A DNA stretch of 15,129 nt. It comes from Caulobacteraceae bacterium. Lineage in GTDB: Bacteria > Pseudomonadota > Alphaproteobacteria > Caulobacterales > Caulobacteraceae. Within the stretch, counting starts at the first letter, position 1; each line of letters opens with the position of its first letter. Below the pieces are notes generated by a model that saw nothing but the letters and a program-made list of their open reading frames with translations, did not search any database and was not told where the DNA came from. This document shows, piece after piece, positions 6,486-13,917 of the stretch. A program made the position numbers and the translations under genes. The stretch is taken from the NCBI GenBank assembly GCA_013815405.1, contig JACDGF010000011.1, positions 1 to 15,129 on the forward strand, given 5' to 3'.

Positions 6486-7017
6486 TCGGCTCTCCAACGC
6501 GACTGTCAGGACCAACGGATACCCTTTGGAACCTGAATCGTTCTCGGGTGACATTATCGGAGATTCGAAGCCCAAGCACCACGGATGTTTTTGCTTTGTT
6601 CACCACGAACGCCCACGGTCCATCTGGCGCATGAGTGATTTCGATCAGGCGTCCGGCCGAGAGGTGTCCGAGGGAGCCCAGAACGCCAACGATAACACGC
6701 TGCACCTCAATATCATCGGGAACGGGCATCGGCCGAGTTGCTCCGGTCATCACATCGCGCGCCGTTGCACGAGTCTCTATGGGGCGACCCTCTTCGCATT
6801 TGAAGGCGCGGTAAACTGCGGGATGCACGGGTCCATAAGTCCAAGCCTCAAAGCATCCGTCGAGCAACGGATTCCCTGTACGAATTAAATATTGACCGTG
6901 TGCAAAATAGAGCAGCTTCTGTAGCGCAAGATTGCTCAGCTTGAGACCAGCGACCGCCGCCTGATCAAGCATGAGGTTGGCGACAGCGCGGGGGTCGAAT
7001 GGCGGACCCTTAGGCAT
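6463..7017 (-). CDS. Panacea-domain (SocA-like, DUF4065) antitoxin
   Basis: The 184-aa product carries the Panacea domain (PF13274), known as a versatile antitoxin domain that neutralises many unrelated toxins. Hallmarks in order are FDPRAVANLML (7-17), LQKLLYFAHGQYL (32-44), FEAWTYGPVHPAVYRAF (56-72) and LSAGRLIEITHAPDGPW (119-135). The 45-residue tail (VVNKAKTSVVLGLRISDN onward) probably contacts the specific partner. The ATG at 7017 is preferred because CGGGGA lies about 10 nt before it; the frame remains open to 7179, but the extension is basic and unlike the family. The gene overlaps the downstream candidate toxin by 23 nt, antitoxin first, which is the usual order for translational coupling. 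Base composition looks lower in GC than the flanking genes, in keeping with lateral acquisition. Confidence 0.88.
   Translation of the reverse strand: MPKGPPFDPRAVANLMLDQAAVAGLKLSNLALQKLLYFAHGQYLIRTGNPLLDGCFEAWTYGPVHPAVYRAFKCEEGRPIETRATARDVMTGATRPMPVPDDIEVQRVIVGVLGSLGHLSAGRLIEITHAPDGPWAFVVNKAKTSVVLGLRISDNVTRERFRFQRVSVGPDSRVGEPNEDSPLV
6490..6495 (-). promoter_or_regulatory. Ribosome-binding site deciding the toxin start
   Basis: On the minus strand GGAGAG lies 4 nt before the ATG at 6485-6483. It sits inside the 3' end of the antitoxin gene. It marks this ATG, and not the open frame from 6575, as the toxin start, and it allows re-initiation after the antitoxin stop at 6465-6463. Confidence 0.7.
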
Positions 7018-7195
7018 GCTTACGCTATCCCCGAAACGAATCATGTCCGAGCATCGTCTAGACCCGTTGGGGCGGCAGTGTAAGGGCGAAAGAGAACAAA
7101 AAGCGAACTTTTTCCGCATCGCTTGGCGGCGGCCTCGGAAAACTTTGGTGGTATGGGAGGGCGCCCATTGAGGCGACAACCCCGAATAGGAAAGA

Positions 7196-7204
7196 TGTTA
7201 TAAT
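7196..7204 (+). promoter_or_regulatory. Extended -10 promoter (TGTTATAAT)
   Basis: TGTTATAAT is a perfect extended -10 element (TGn then TATAAT at 7199-7204), which is striking in such GC-rich DNA. The region 17 nt upstream (about 7175-7181, GACAACC) matches the -35 box poorly, as is acceptable for extended -10 promoters. Transcription would start near 7211 and leave a leader of about 110 nt before the ATG at 7323. Confidence 0.55.
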
Positions 7205-7268
7205 TACAGCGGTGCGGCCTCGACCACGGGGACCCCGCATCGGACCGTCAGCAATCCAAGCCCCAAGC

Positions 7269-7310
7269 TTGCAGAAGCCCTGCAATTGACCGCAAGATCG
7301 CTGCGGTTTT
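7269..7310 (+). promoter_or_regulatory. Two tandem hairpins in the leader of the propeller gene
   Basis: The first hairpin is TTGCAG (7269-7274), a 5-nt loop, then CTGCAA (7280-7285). The second is ACCGCA (7289-7294), a 7-nt loop, then TGCGGT (7302-7307) running into TTTT (7307-7310), which is terminator-like. Both precede the GGGG ribosome-binding site by only a few bases. They could affect leader termination or ribosome access. The stems are only 6 bp, so chance cannot be excluded. Confidence 0.3.
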
Positions 7311-7322
7311 GCGGGGTCTTCC

Positions 7323-10300
7323 ATGCGTCGTCGACACCTCTATTTTGCGACCCTTGTCGTGTCAGCCGGGGTGGCGATTGTCGCCGCGGCGCATCCCGCC
7401 CTCGCCGCCCGGGCTCCGAACCCCAACCCGCCTCCCGCCCTCTATGGCGACCTGAGCTGGCGCCTTGTCGGCCCGTTCCGAGCGGGTTGGGGCGAGATGG
7501 TGGAGGGCGTGGCGGCCCGGCCGGACCGGTTCTATTTCGGCGCGGCGGGGGGCGGGGTGTGGCGCACGGACAACGCCGGGCGCACCTGGGCGTCGCTGTT
7601 CGACAAGGGCCCGACGGCGCCGATCGGCGCCCTGGCCGTGGCCCCCTCCGCGCCCGACACGATCTACATCGGCGCCGGCCAGCCGGAGCCACGCTATGAC
7701 GTGGCCGGCGGGACGGGGGTGTTCAAGACCACCGACGGAGGAAAGGGTTGGCGCTCGCTGGGCCTGGAGAGGACCCGCCACATCGGCCGCATCTGGGTCG
7801 ATCCAAACGATCCAAATACGGTGCTGGTGGCAGCGGTGGGGCAGTTCTTCGGCCCCAGCGCCGAACGCGGCGTCTATCGCTCCGCCGATGGGGGCGCGAC
7901 CTGGTCCCAGACCCTGAAGATCGACGCCGACACCGGCGCCGTCGATCTGGCGGCCGATCCCAAGGACTCGAAGGTGATCTTCGCCGCCGCCTGGCAGGCG
8001 CGGCAATACCCCTGGCAAAGCTATTTCACCCCCGTCGCCGGGGCGGGCAGCGGGATCTACAAATCGGCCGACGGCGGCCTCACCTGGGCGCGGCTCACGG
8101 GCAAGGGCTGGCCCGCCGGCCCCCTGGGCCGCATCAGCGTGGCCGCCACGCGCACGGCCGACGGCGCGCTTCGGGTCTATGCGGTGGTGGCGTCGGAGGA
8201 GGCGGGCGGGCTCTACCGCTCCGACGACGGCGGCGCGTCCTGGGCGCGGGTCAACGACGACCCGGCCTTCAGCGGCTACTACGCGAGCCACGTCACCGTC
8301 GCCCCGGGCGATCCGGACATCGTCTGGCTGGTCGGCCAATCGTTGCGGCGGTGCACGGGCGGCGGCAAGGCGTGCGAGATCGTCAAGGGCGCCCCGGGAG
8401 GCGACGACTACCATCAGATCTGGATCAACCCGGCCCGGCCCGACCACATGGCCACGGCCACCGACCAGGGCGTGGTGGTCACCGTCGACGGCGGCAAGAC
8501 CTGGTCGAGCTGGTACAACCAGCCCACCGGCCAGTTCTATCATTTGGCCGCGGACGATCGCGTTCCGTACACCATCTATTCGGGCCAGCAGGATTCCGGC
8601 ACGGTGGGCATCGCCAGCCGCACCGACTTCGGCGCGATCGGCTATCGCGACTGGCGCCCGGTGGGCGGCGACGAGCGCGACTACGACATCCCAGACCCGG
8701 ATGATCCGACCATCGTCTACGGCTCGGGGCTGGGCGGCCGGATCAGCCGTTTCGACGGGCGCACCGGGCAGTCGGCCAACATCACCCCCTTTCCGGTCCC
8801 TAACTATGGCGAGCGCCAGACCACCACCGAACACCATTTCGTCTGGGTGACGCCCCTGGCCGTTTCTCGCGCCGGGCCGGTGACGCTCTATCTGGGCGGC
8901 GAGGTGGTGTTCGCCTCCGCCGACCGAGGCGACCACTGGAGCATCATCAGCCCCGACCTCACCGGCAAGGAGGCGGGGGCCAAACGATGCGACGGGGAGG
9001 TCGCGGTGGCCGACGCCAAGGCCTGCGGCTATGGCGGTATCTGGAGCCTCGCGCCCTCGCCGCGGCACGCCGGCGAGCTGTGGGTGGGGACGGACAGCGG
9101 CCTGATCCAGCTCACCCGAGACGGCGGGGCGCACTGGACGAACGTCACCCCGCGCGCGGTTCCGGCCTGGGCCAAGGTATCGGCCATCGACGTCTCGCCG
9201 CTGGCCGACGGCGCCGCTTACGCCGCGATCGACAACCAGCGCCAGGCCGACCTCCAACCGAAGGTGCTGGCGACGGGTGACTATGGCGCCACCTGGCGGG
9301 ACGCCACCGGCGATCTGCCCAAGGATCATTTCGTCAGCGTGGTGCGCGCCGATCCGGTCCGGGCGGGCCTGCTCTTCGCGGGCACGGAGGTCGGCGTCTT
9401 CGTCTCCTTCGACGATGGCGCCCACTGGGCGCCCTTGCAAGCGAACCTGCCCACCGCCTGGGTGAGGGACCTGCTCGTCCACGGCGACGACCTGATCGTG
9501 GCCACCCAGGGACGGGCCCTCTGGGCGATGAGCGGCCTCTCCCTCCTGCGCCAGGCCGACGGCGTTATCGCGCGGCGGCCGTTCCACCTTTTCAACCCGG
9601 CGCCGGCCCTGCGCGTCCGGGCCAACAACAACCGCGACACGCCCCTGCCGCCGGAGGAGCCGGTGGGAGAGAATCCGCCGGCCGGCGCGATCTTCGACTA
9701 TTGGCTGGCCGCGCCGGCCAGGGGACCCCTCACCCTGGAGATCCGCGACGCCGCCGGCGCCCTGGTGCGGCGCCTGAGCAGCGAAGCGGAGGCCCGCCCC
9801 GACGCCGAGGCCTATTTCGCCAAGCGCTGGATCAACCCGCCGGCCCCGCTCTCACGCGCCGCCGGGGCCCATCGGGCGGTTTGGGACCTGCATTACGCCC
9901 GCCCCGCCGCCATCCAATACAGCTATTCCATCGCCACCGTGGCGGGCGCCGAGACGCCGATCACGCCGGAAGGACCCCTCGCCCCGCCGGGCGTCTATTC
10001 GGTGACCCTGGCCGCGGACGGAAAGACGGGGCGGGTCGAGCTGACGCTTCTCCAGGATCCGCGCACCCACGCGGCCGCGGCCGATTTCCAGGCGACCCTG
10101 GCCCTGTCGCGCCAGATCGGCGCGAGCCTCGCCACAGCCCGGCGCGGGTACGCCGAGACGGCCGCCGCCTTGGACCAGCTGACGGCGGCGCGGCCCGCCG
10201 GCGATCTGGCCGCCCAGGTGAAGAACTTGGCCGACCGGCTGAAGCCGCCCAAGACGGGGCCCAGCTTCCTCGCCGCCAGCGCCGTCCTGGCCGGGATCGA

Positions 10301-10529
10301 GACCGACCTCGAAGCGGCCGACCGCGCACCCACCGAGCCCCAACGTTCGACCGCCGCCCGAGTGGAGGCCCAGATCGAGACCCTGTGGGCCGCCTGGGCC
10401 GCCCTACGCGACGGAGACCTCGCCAAGGTCAACGCCGCCCTCGCCTCCGCCGGCCAAAAACCCGTGGTCATCCCTCCGCCCGACCACCTGGTCGTGAAAC
10501 CCCCGGCGGGTGGGGAAGAGCTGCCGTGA
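7323..10529 (+). CDS. Exported Asp-box beta-propeller protein (VPS10/sortilin, GH74-like)
   Basis: The 1068-aa protein starts with a signal peptide (MRRRHLYF, hydrophobic core, cut near ALAA at about residue 29). Residues about 40-740 are filled with Asp-box (BNR) motifs of the S/T-x-D-x-G-x-x-W type. Examples are TDNAGRTW (82-89), TTDGGKGW (136-143), SADGGATW (187-194), SADGGLTW (248-255), SDDGGASW (300-307) and TVDGGKTW (387-394), with further copies SADRGDHW, TRDGGAHW, TGDYGATW and SFDDGAHW. Such repeats cap the blades of one or two beta-propellers, as in sortilins, GH74 xyloglucanases and sialidases. After about 760 comes a beta-sandwich-like part (PLTLEIRDAAGALVRRL, APPGVYSVTL), then a helical C-terminus (about 905-1040). 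The family is often labelled glycosyl hydrolase, but no catalytic residues can be assigned. Substrate binding outside the cytoplasm is the safer reading. GGGG lies about 7 nt before the ATG. Confidence 0.88.
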   Translation: MRRRHLYFATLVVSAGVAIVAAAHPALAARAPNPNPPPALYGDLSWRLVGPFRAGWGEMVEGVAARPDRFYFGAAGGGVWRTDNAGRTWASLFDKGPTAPIGALAVAPSAPDTIYIGAGQPEPRYDVAGGTGVFKTTDGGKGWRSLGLERTRHIGRIWVDPNDPNTVLVAAVGQFFGPSAERGVYRSADGGATWSQTLKIDADTGAVDLAADPKDSKVIFAAAWQARQYPWQSYFTPVAGAGSGIYKSADGGLTWARLTGKGWPAGPLGRISVAATRTADGALRVYAVVASEEAGGLYRSDDGGASWARVNDDPAFSGYYASHVTVAPGDPDIVWLVGQSLRRCTGGGKACEIVKGAPGGDDYHQIWINPARPDHMATATDQGVVVTVDGGKTWSSWYNQPTGQFYHLAADDRVPYTIYSGQQDSGTVGIASRTDFGAIGYRDWRPVGGDERDYDIPDPDDPTIVYGSGLGGRISRFDGRTGQSANITPFPVPNYGERQTTTEHHFVWVTPLAVSRAGPVTLYLGGEVVFASADRGDHWSIISPDLTGKEAGAKRCDGEVAVADAKACGYGGIWSLAPSPRHAGELWVGTDSGLIQLTRDGGAHWTNVTPRAVPAWAKVSAIDVSPLADGAAYAAIDNQRQADLQPKVLATGDYGATWRDATGDLPKDHFVSVVRADPVRAGLLFAGTEVGVFVSFDDGAHWAPLQANLPTAWVRDLLVHGDDLIVATQGRALWAMSGLSLLRQADGVIARRPFHLFNPAPALRVRANNNRDTPLPPEEPVGENPPAGAIFDYWLAAPARGPLTLEIRDAAGALVRRLSSEAEARPDAEAYFAKRWINPPAPLSRAAGAHRAVWDLHYARPAAIQYSYSIATVAGAETPITPEGPLAPPGVYSVTLAADGKTGRVELTLLQDPRTHAAAADFQATLALSRQIGASLATARRGYAETAAALDQLTAARPAGDLAAQVKNLADRLKPPKTGPSFLAASAVLAGIETDLEAADRAPTEPQRSTAARVEAQIETLWAAWAALRDGDLAKVNAALASAGQKPVVIPPPDHLVVKPPAGGEELP

Positions 10530-10542
10530 AGGGATTGCAAAT

Positions 10543-10617
10543 GGTCCCCCTCCCCCAAAAGGGGAGGAGAAAACAAGCAATAACGCTCTCTTCTCCCTCT
10601 GGGGAGAAGGGGACTCT
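10543..10617. repeat. Nested inverted-repeat element between convergent genes
   Basis: The outer arms are GTCCCC (10544-10549) and GGGGAC (10609-10614). Inside are two hairpins: CCTCCCC (10549-10555)/GGGGAGG (10561-10567) with loop CAAAA, and TTCTCCC (10591-10597)/GGGAGAA (10602-10608) with loop TCTG. An AT-rich centre (AAAACAAGCAATAACG) separates them. The build resembles dispersed intergenic repeats of GC-rich alphaproteobacteria. It lies between two genes that end towards each other, so it probably also serves as a two-way terminator. Confidence 0.6.
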
Positions 10618-10629
10618 TGCCACATGCCC

Positions 10630-11868
10630 CTACCGCCCAGCCACGCAGCTTAAGTCGCGCCCGTGCAGGCGGCAGGTGGCCGCCACGGCGTCGGTCAGGT
10701 CGTGGAATGTCCCGACCCAGTCCGCCCCCTTCCGGTCGAACAGGAAGTAACCGAAGCGGCCCATGGTGAAGGCCCGCGCCGCCAAGCCGTCGATCTTCAC
10801 CTGGCCGGTCGCCGGCGGAGGGGTGTCGTTGAGCGCCATCAGATCGCCGCCGGTGCCGACCACCAACTGGGCCGGGCGGTTCTCGCCGAAGCCGAGGGCG
10901 GTGAAATTGTGCACATGGCCCGAAAGGATCAGCGCGATTCCGCCCAGGTCGCGTCCCCGGACCGCCGCGCGCTCCGTGGCGTTGACGATGCCGTCGCTCA
11001 GGATGTCGCCGAAACGGATCGCGTCCCAGACCGGGCGATGGGTGACGATCCAGGCCGGCGCTCGCCGGTCGCGACTCTTCAGCGGTTCGAGGCCGCCGGC
11101 GAAGGCGCCGACCGATCCGGCCGTCGCGAAAATGTCGTTGGTGTCGGCGCTGTCGACGACGAAGAGCGTCACGCCCCCCACATCGACCGCGAAGGTGTCG
11201 CTCCGCGCCGGGCAGGCCCTGGGTTTCGCCGCCGCGTCGAGCAGGCGAAACCAGCCCGCGCCGCCGCGTTTGCAGTCCTCGTGGTTTCCCCGCGCGAACA
11301 CCCAGGGCGCGGCGGCCAGAAGGGGCTGGGCGGGATCGAAGAGCTCGGCCTTCCAGGTCGCCCAGCGATCGCCGAACGGGCTGCCCGCGCAGGCCGCCTC
11401 GCGGGCCGGGCAGGGCGTCTCGCGGTAGTAGTAGTCCCCCACATGGATGACCAGATCGGGCCGGCGCGCCGCCGCCAGGGAGGCGACCTTGGCGAAGGGC
11501 CAGCCGGTGGGATCGTTACAGTGCTGGGCCGCGGCGCCCTTCAGCCGGCAGCCGGAGTCGCCCAGGATCACGAGACGGTCGGGGCGGGGCTTGGGGATCG
11601 GCAAGGCCGTCTTGCCCACCGCCGCCCGCCGGGCGCCCTTGGGAAGGGCCGCGCCGCAGACGCGATTGGGAAAGGCGCCGCTCGGAGCCGACCGCTCCCT
11701 CATGGCCAAGGCGCGGCCATCGACGCGAAGGGGCGGGCAGGCCGCCTCGGTAGTGACCGCCCGCGCCTCGGCGCCGCGCCCAGTCATCTCCACCCAGGCC
11801 GTCGGTCCGGCGTGCGCGGCGCCGGCGACGAAGCCGAGCCAACAGCCGATCAGGATCGCGGACTTCAT
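10630..11868 (-). CDS. Secreted metallophosphoesterase (purple acid phosphatase-like)
   Basis: The 412-aa enzyme is predicted to hydrolyse phosphate esters with a two-metal centre outside the cytoplasm. The signal peptide is residues 1-20 (MKSAILIGCWLGF...AHA). The calcineurin-like motifs appear in order: GDSG (103-106, D104), GDYYY (144-148, the GDxxY form seen in purple acid phosphatases, with D145 and Y148), GNHED (194-198), THRPVW (276-281, H277) and SGHVHNF (316-322, H318 and H320). All metal ligands expected of the family are present, so it should be active. Eight or so cysteines, including C44, C71, C107, C117, C153, C160 and C199, suggest disulfides. The ATG at 11868 starts the signal peptide; the ribosome-binding site (GAGAAA) is weak. 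The natural substrate cannot be told. It is divergent from the DUF2141 gene. Confidence 0.9.
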   Translation of the reverse strand: MKSAILIGCWLGFVAGAAHAGPTAWVEMTGRGAEARAVTTEAACPPLRVDGRALAMRERSAPSGAFPNRVCGAALPKGARRAAVGKTALPIPKPRPDRLVILGDSGCRLKGAAAQHCNDPTGWPFAKVASLAAARRPDLVIHVGDYYYRETPCPAREAACAGSPFGDRWATWKAELFDPAQPLLAAAPWVFARGNHEDCKRGGAGWFRLLDAAAKPRACPARSDTFAVDVGGVTLFVVDSADTNDIFATAGSVGAFAGGLEPLKSRDRRAPAWIVTHRPVWDAIRFGDILSDGIVNATERAAVRGRDLGGIALILSGHVHNFTALGFGENRPAQLVVGTGGDLMALNDTPPPATGQVKIDGLAARAFTMGRFGYFLFDRKGADWVGTFHDLTDAVAATCRLHGRDLSCVAGR

Positions 11869-11981
11869 GCTGGATTTCTCAACGGCGAATTGGAAGATTG
11901 GGCCGTCGCCGGGCGAACATCACCCCCTCCCACGCCTGATCGTCAACCCGGGGGCTTTCGGATCGCCGACTCGCCTCCTAT

Positions 11982-12010
11982 TTGACCGGTGCGCGCCAGC
12001 GGGGTATGGG
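11982..12010 (+). promoter_or_regulatory. Candidate promoter of the DUF2141 gene
   Basis: TTGACC (11982-11987) and TATGGG (12005-12010) are separated by exactly 17 nt. The -35 box is very good; the -10 box is modest (TA-T and GG at the end). A start near 12017 would leave a leader of about 67 nt before the GTG at 12084. The rest of the 215-nt spacer (11869-12083) must hold the leftward promoter of the phosphoesterase, which I could not locate. Confidence 0.35.
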
Positions 12011-12083
12011 CGCGACGTGATCGGGGCGACGCTTGGGGGCGGCGCGACCGGTCGTATCCCCTCGCCGGAGGCGTATCGGACCC

Positions 12084-12527
12084 GTGAGACACCGCTCGAC
12101 AATGCTCGCCGCCGCGATCCTGCTGGGCTCCGCCGCCCAGCCGGCGCGCGCCGCGCTGATCGAGGTGGCGGTGACCGGGGTCAGCGACGCGAGGGGCCAC
12201 ATCCGGGTCAACATCTGCACCCAGGACACCTTCCTCACCGAGACCTGCCCCTACCAGGGCGAGGCCCAGGCGATGGTGGGCGCCACGGTGGTCAAGATCG
12301 CCGGGGTGCCGCCGGGACAGTACGCGGCCCAGGTCTTCCACGACGAGACCGACCAGGGGGTGGTCCATCAGAATCTGCTGGGCATCCCAAGGGAAGGGAT
12401 CGGGTTTTCCAACGACGCGCCCCTTCATCTGCGCGGCCCGCGCTTCAGCGACGCCGCTTTTTCGGTGCAACAGGGGGTAGAGCGCATAACCCTGAAACTG
12501 CGGCACCTCCTGGGCGTCAGGCGTTAG
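12084..12527 (+). CDS. Secreted DUF2141 family protein
   Basis: The protein has 147 aa, typical of the DUF2141 family, which is periplasmic and of unknown function. The signal peptide is RHRSTMLAAAILLGSAAQ ending ARA at about residue 23. The mature part shows the family core: VPPGQYAAQVFHDE (75-88), the QNLLGIPREGIGFSND segment (96-111), then GPRFSDAAFSV. Two cysteines (C45 and C55) may pair. GTG at 12084 is chosen as start because GGAGG (12067-12071) lies 12 nt before it and it supplies the basic n-region (RHR) of the signal peptide; the ATG at 12102 is the alternative and would leave a short, uncharged signal. The 3' end overlaps the convergent permease gene by 11 nt. Confidence 0.85.
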   Translation: MRHRSTMLAAAILLGSAAQPARAALIEVAVTGVSDARGHIRVNICTQDTFLTETCPYQGEAQAMVGATVVKIAGVPPGQYAAQVFHDETDQGVVHQNLLGIPREGIGFSNDAPLHLRGPRFSDAAFSVQQGVERITLKLRHLLGVRR

Positions 12528-13917
12528 GCGCCTCTTTGACCGCCGCCGCGCCGCGCGCGGCCAGAGCGTAGAGGATAGCGCCGCCGCCGATCAGCACCGC
12601 CGAAGAAACCACCAGTTTCGCCACCGCCGCCAGCTTATCGGCGGCGTCCGGGCTGGGGAAGAGGGTGCAGGCGATCGCGCTCAAAGTCACCGCCAGGCCG
12701 ATTGCGCCGATCAGCCGCGCCGTGCCGGCCCCGCCGGGCGGGGCCCAGGCGCCTGGCCCCGGTTCCCGCCCCTGAACCTTCAGATAGGTCACGAAAAGAA
12801 AAGCGAAGGGCAGGGTGTAGGAAAGCACGCTCATCGAAATCAGGAAGTCATAGGCGGCCTTGATGCTCGCCCCGGCTTGGCTCAGCAGCACCAGCGCCAT
12901 GACCGCCAAGGCCTGGACGCCAATGGCGACGACCGGCGCGCCGGTCCTGGGGCTCCGCCGGGCGAAGGCCGCCGGAAAATAGTGATCGACGCCGATCACG
13001 AAGGGCAGGCGGGCCGCCACGCCGAACCAGGCGCTGTAGCTGCCCAGCAGCGACAGGGCGAGCAGGAGGAGCGCCGCGGGCGCCGCCGCCCCCAGCCCCA
13101 GGCGCCCGAGGCTCAGGCGCAGGGCGTCGGGCAGGCCCGACAGCCGCGACGCCTCTTCGGGCCTCAGGATCGCCAGCATCGCCAGGGTGCCCAGCATATA
13201 GGCCCCCGCCAGCACCACGCCGACCACCGCCAGGACGCGCAGGATGCGGCGCGTGCCGCCCTTGACGTCCCCCTTGAGGAACGCCAGGGCCTCGGGCCCG
13301 CCGAACGCGAAGACCATGGTCGCCCACAGGGCCGCGCCGTTGGCGTCCAAGGGCGGGGCCCAGGAGGCCCTGGCGAAATCGGTGGCCGGCCCGGCCCGGA
13401 TCGCCAGGGCCGCGCCGGCGGCCAGGAGGATCGCCAGCAGGCCCAAGGACGCCGCCGCCCCGAAGTTCGCCAGCCATTTGCCGGCGTCGAGGCCGGCCAG
13501 CTGCAGGGCCCCGACGGCGGCGGCCAATGCCATCGCCGCGGCGGCGAAGATCAGGGGGTCCTGGACCAGAGGCGCCGCCGCCGGCCCCAGCGCGCCGGCC
13601 AATACGTTGATGATGAAATACAGCGTCGCCGAAAAGAACGGCAGATTGCAGGTCCAATAGAGCCAGCCGCAGAGGAAGCCGGCGAACGGGCCCAGACTCT
13701 CGCGGGCCCAGGCATAGAGCCCTCCCTCGCCGGCGAACCGGCTGGTCAGCTCCGCGGTGGCGATCACCAGCGGGGCCATGAAGCCGAGCATGGCCGCGGC
13801 CCATAGAGGCACGGACGCCGGGCCGGCCGCCGCGGCGACCGCGATCCAGCGGATCGACAGGGTCATGGCGACGGCGTAGAGCCCCAGATCCCACGCCCTC
13901 AGAGGCCGCGCGCTCAC
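12517..13917 (-). CDS. APC-superfamily amino acid/polyamine-type permease
   Basis: The 466-aa inner-membrane protein has about twelve hydrophobic segments, as is usual for APC (amino acid-polyamine-organocation) transporters. TM1 (about 10-30) follows the short cytosolic LRAWDLGLYAVAM. TM2 is followed by ELTSRFAGEGGLYAWARESL, the signature of this superfamily. Later landmarks are FAFGGPEALAFLKGDVKGGTRR between TM6 and TM7, and LGSYSAWFGVAARLPF near TM8. The substrate is not readable from the sequence. The GTG start at 13917-13915 overlaps the stop of the GH84 gene (GTGA), so the two are translationally coupled. That context suggests import of the sugar-amine or glycoconjugate product linked to the hydrolase, though APC proteins mostly carry amino acids. 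Confidence 0.88.
   Translation of the reverse strand: MSARPLRAWDLGLYAVAMTLSIRWIAVAAAAGPASVPLWAAAMLGFMAPLVIATAELTSRFAGEGGLYAWARESLGPFAGFLCGWLYWTCNLPFFSATLYFIINVLAGALGPAAAPLVQDPLIFAAAAMALAAAVGALQLAGLDAGKWLANFGAAASLGLLAILLAAGAALAIRAGPATDFARASWAPPLDANGAALWATMVFAFGGPEALAFLKGDVKGGTRRILRVLAVVGVVLAGAYMLGTLAMLAILRPEEASRLSGLPDALRLSLGRLGLGAAAPAALLLLALSLLGSYSAWFGVAARLPFVIGVDHYFPAAFARRSPRTGAPVVAIGVQALAVMALVLLSQAGASIKAAYDFLISMSVLSYTLPFAFLFVTYLKVQGREPGPGAWAPPGGAGTARLIGAIGLAVTLSAIACTLFPSPDAADKLAAVAKLVVSSAVLIGGGAILYALAARGAAAVKEAPNA

Larger units (their letters stand above)
7018..7322. other. 305-nt divergent spacer between antitoxin and propeller gene
   Basis: No gene is supported here. It must hold the leftward promoter of the toxin-antitoxin operon and the rightward promoter of the 7323 gene. 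The left part contains an AT-rich hairpin: AAAAAG (7098-7103), CGAA loop, CTTTTT (7108-7113), about 80 nt upstream of the antitoxin start. That is a possible operator for autoregulation, though no clear -35/-10 pair for the leftward promoter could be picked. The right part has the extended -10 element and two hairpins listed separately. Confidence 0.5.

Noticed and set aside
7289..7310. An intrinsic terminator for an upstream plus-strand gene
   Set aside because: No plus-strand gene ends upstream; the nearest genes read leftward. It is kept only as a possible leader hairpin.
7362..9587. A 741-codon open frame on the minus strand opposite the propeller gene
   Set aside because: It is the complement of an Asp-box protein with clear motifs. 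Its translation is low-complexity Arg/Gly/Ala/Pro with no domain, as expected from GC-rich antisense.
10663..11985. A 440-codon plus-strand open frame opposite the metallophosphoesterase
   Set aside because: The opposite strand carries all five metal-binding motifs and a signal peptide. The plus-strand product is compositionally biased with no motifs.
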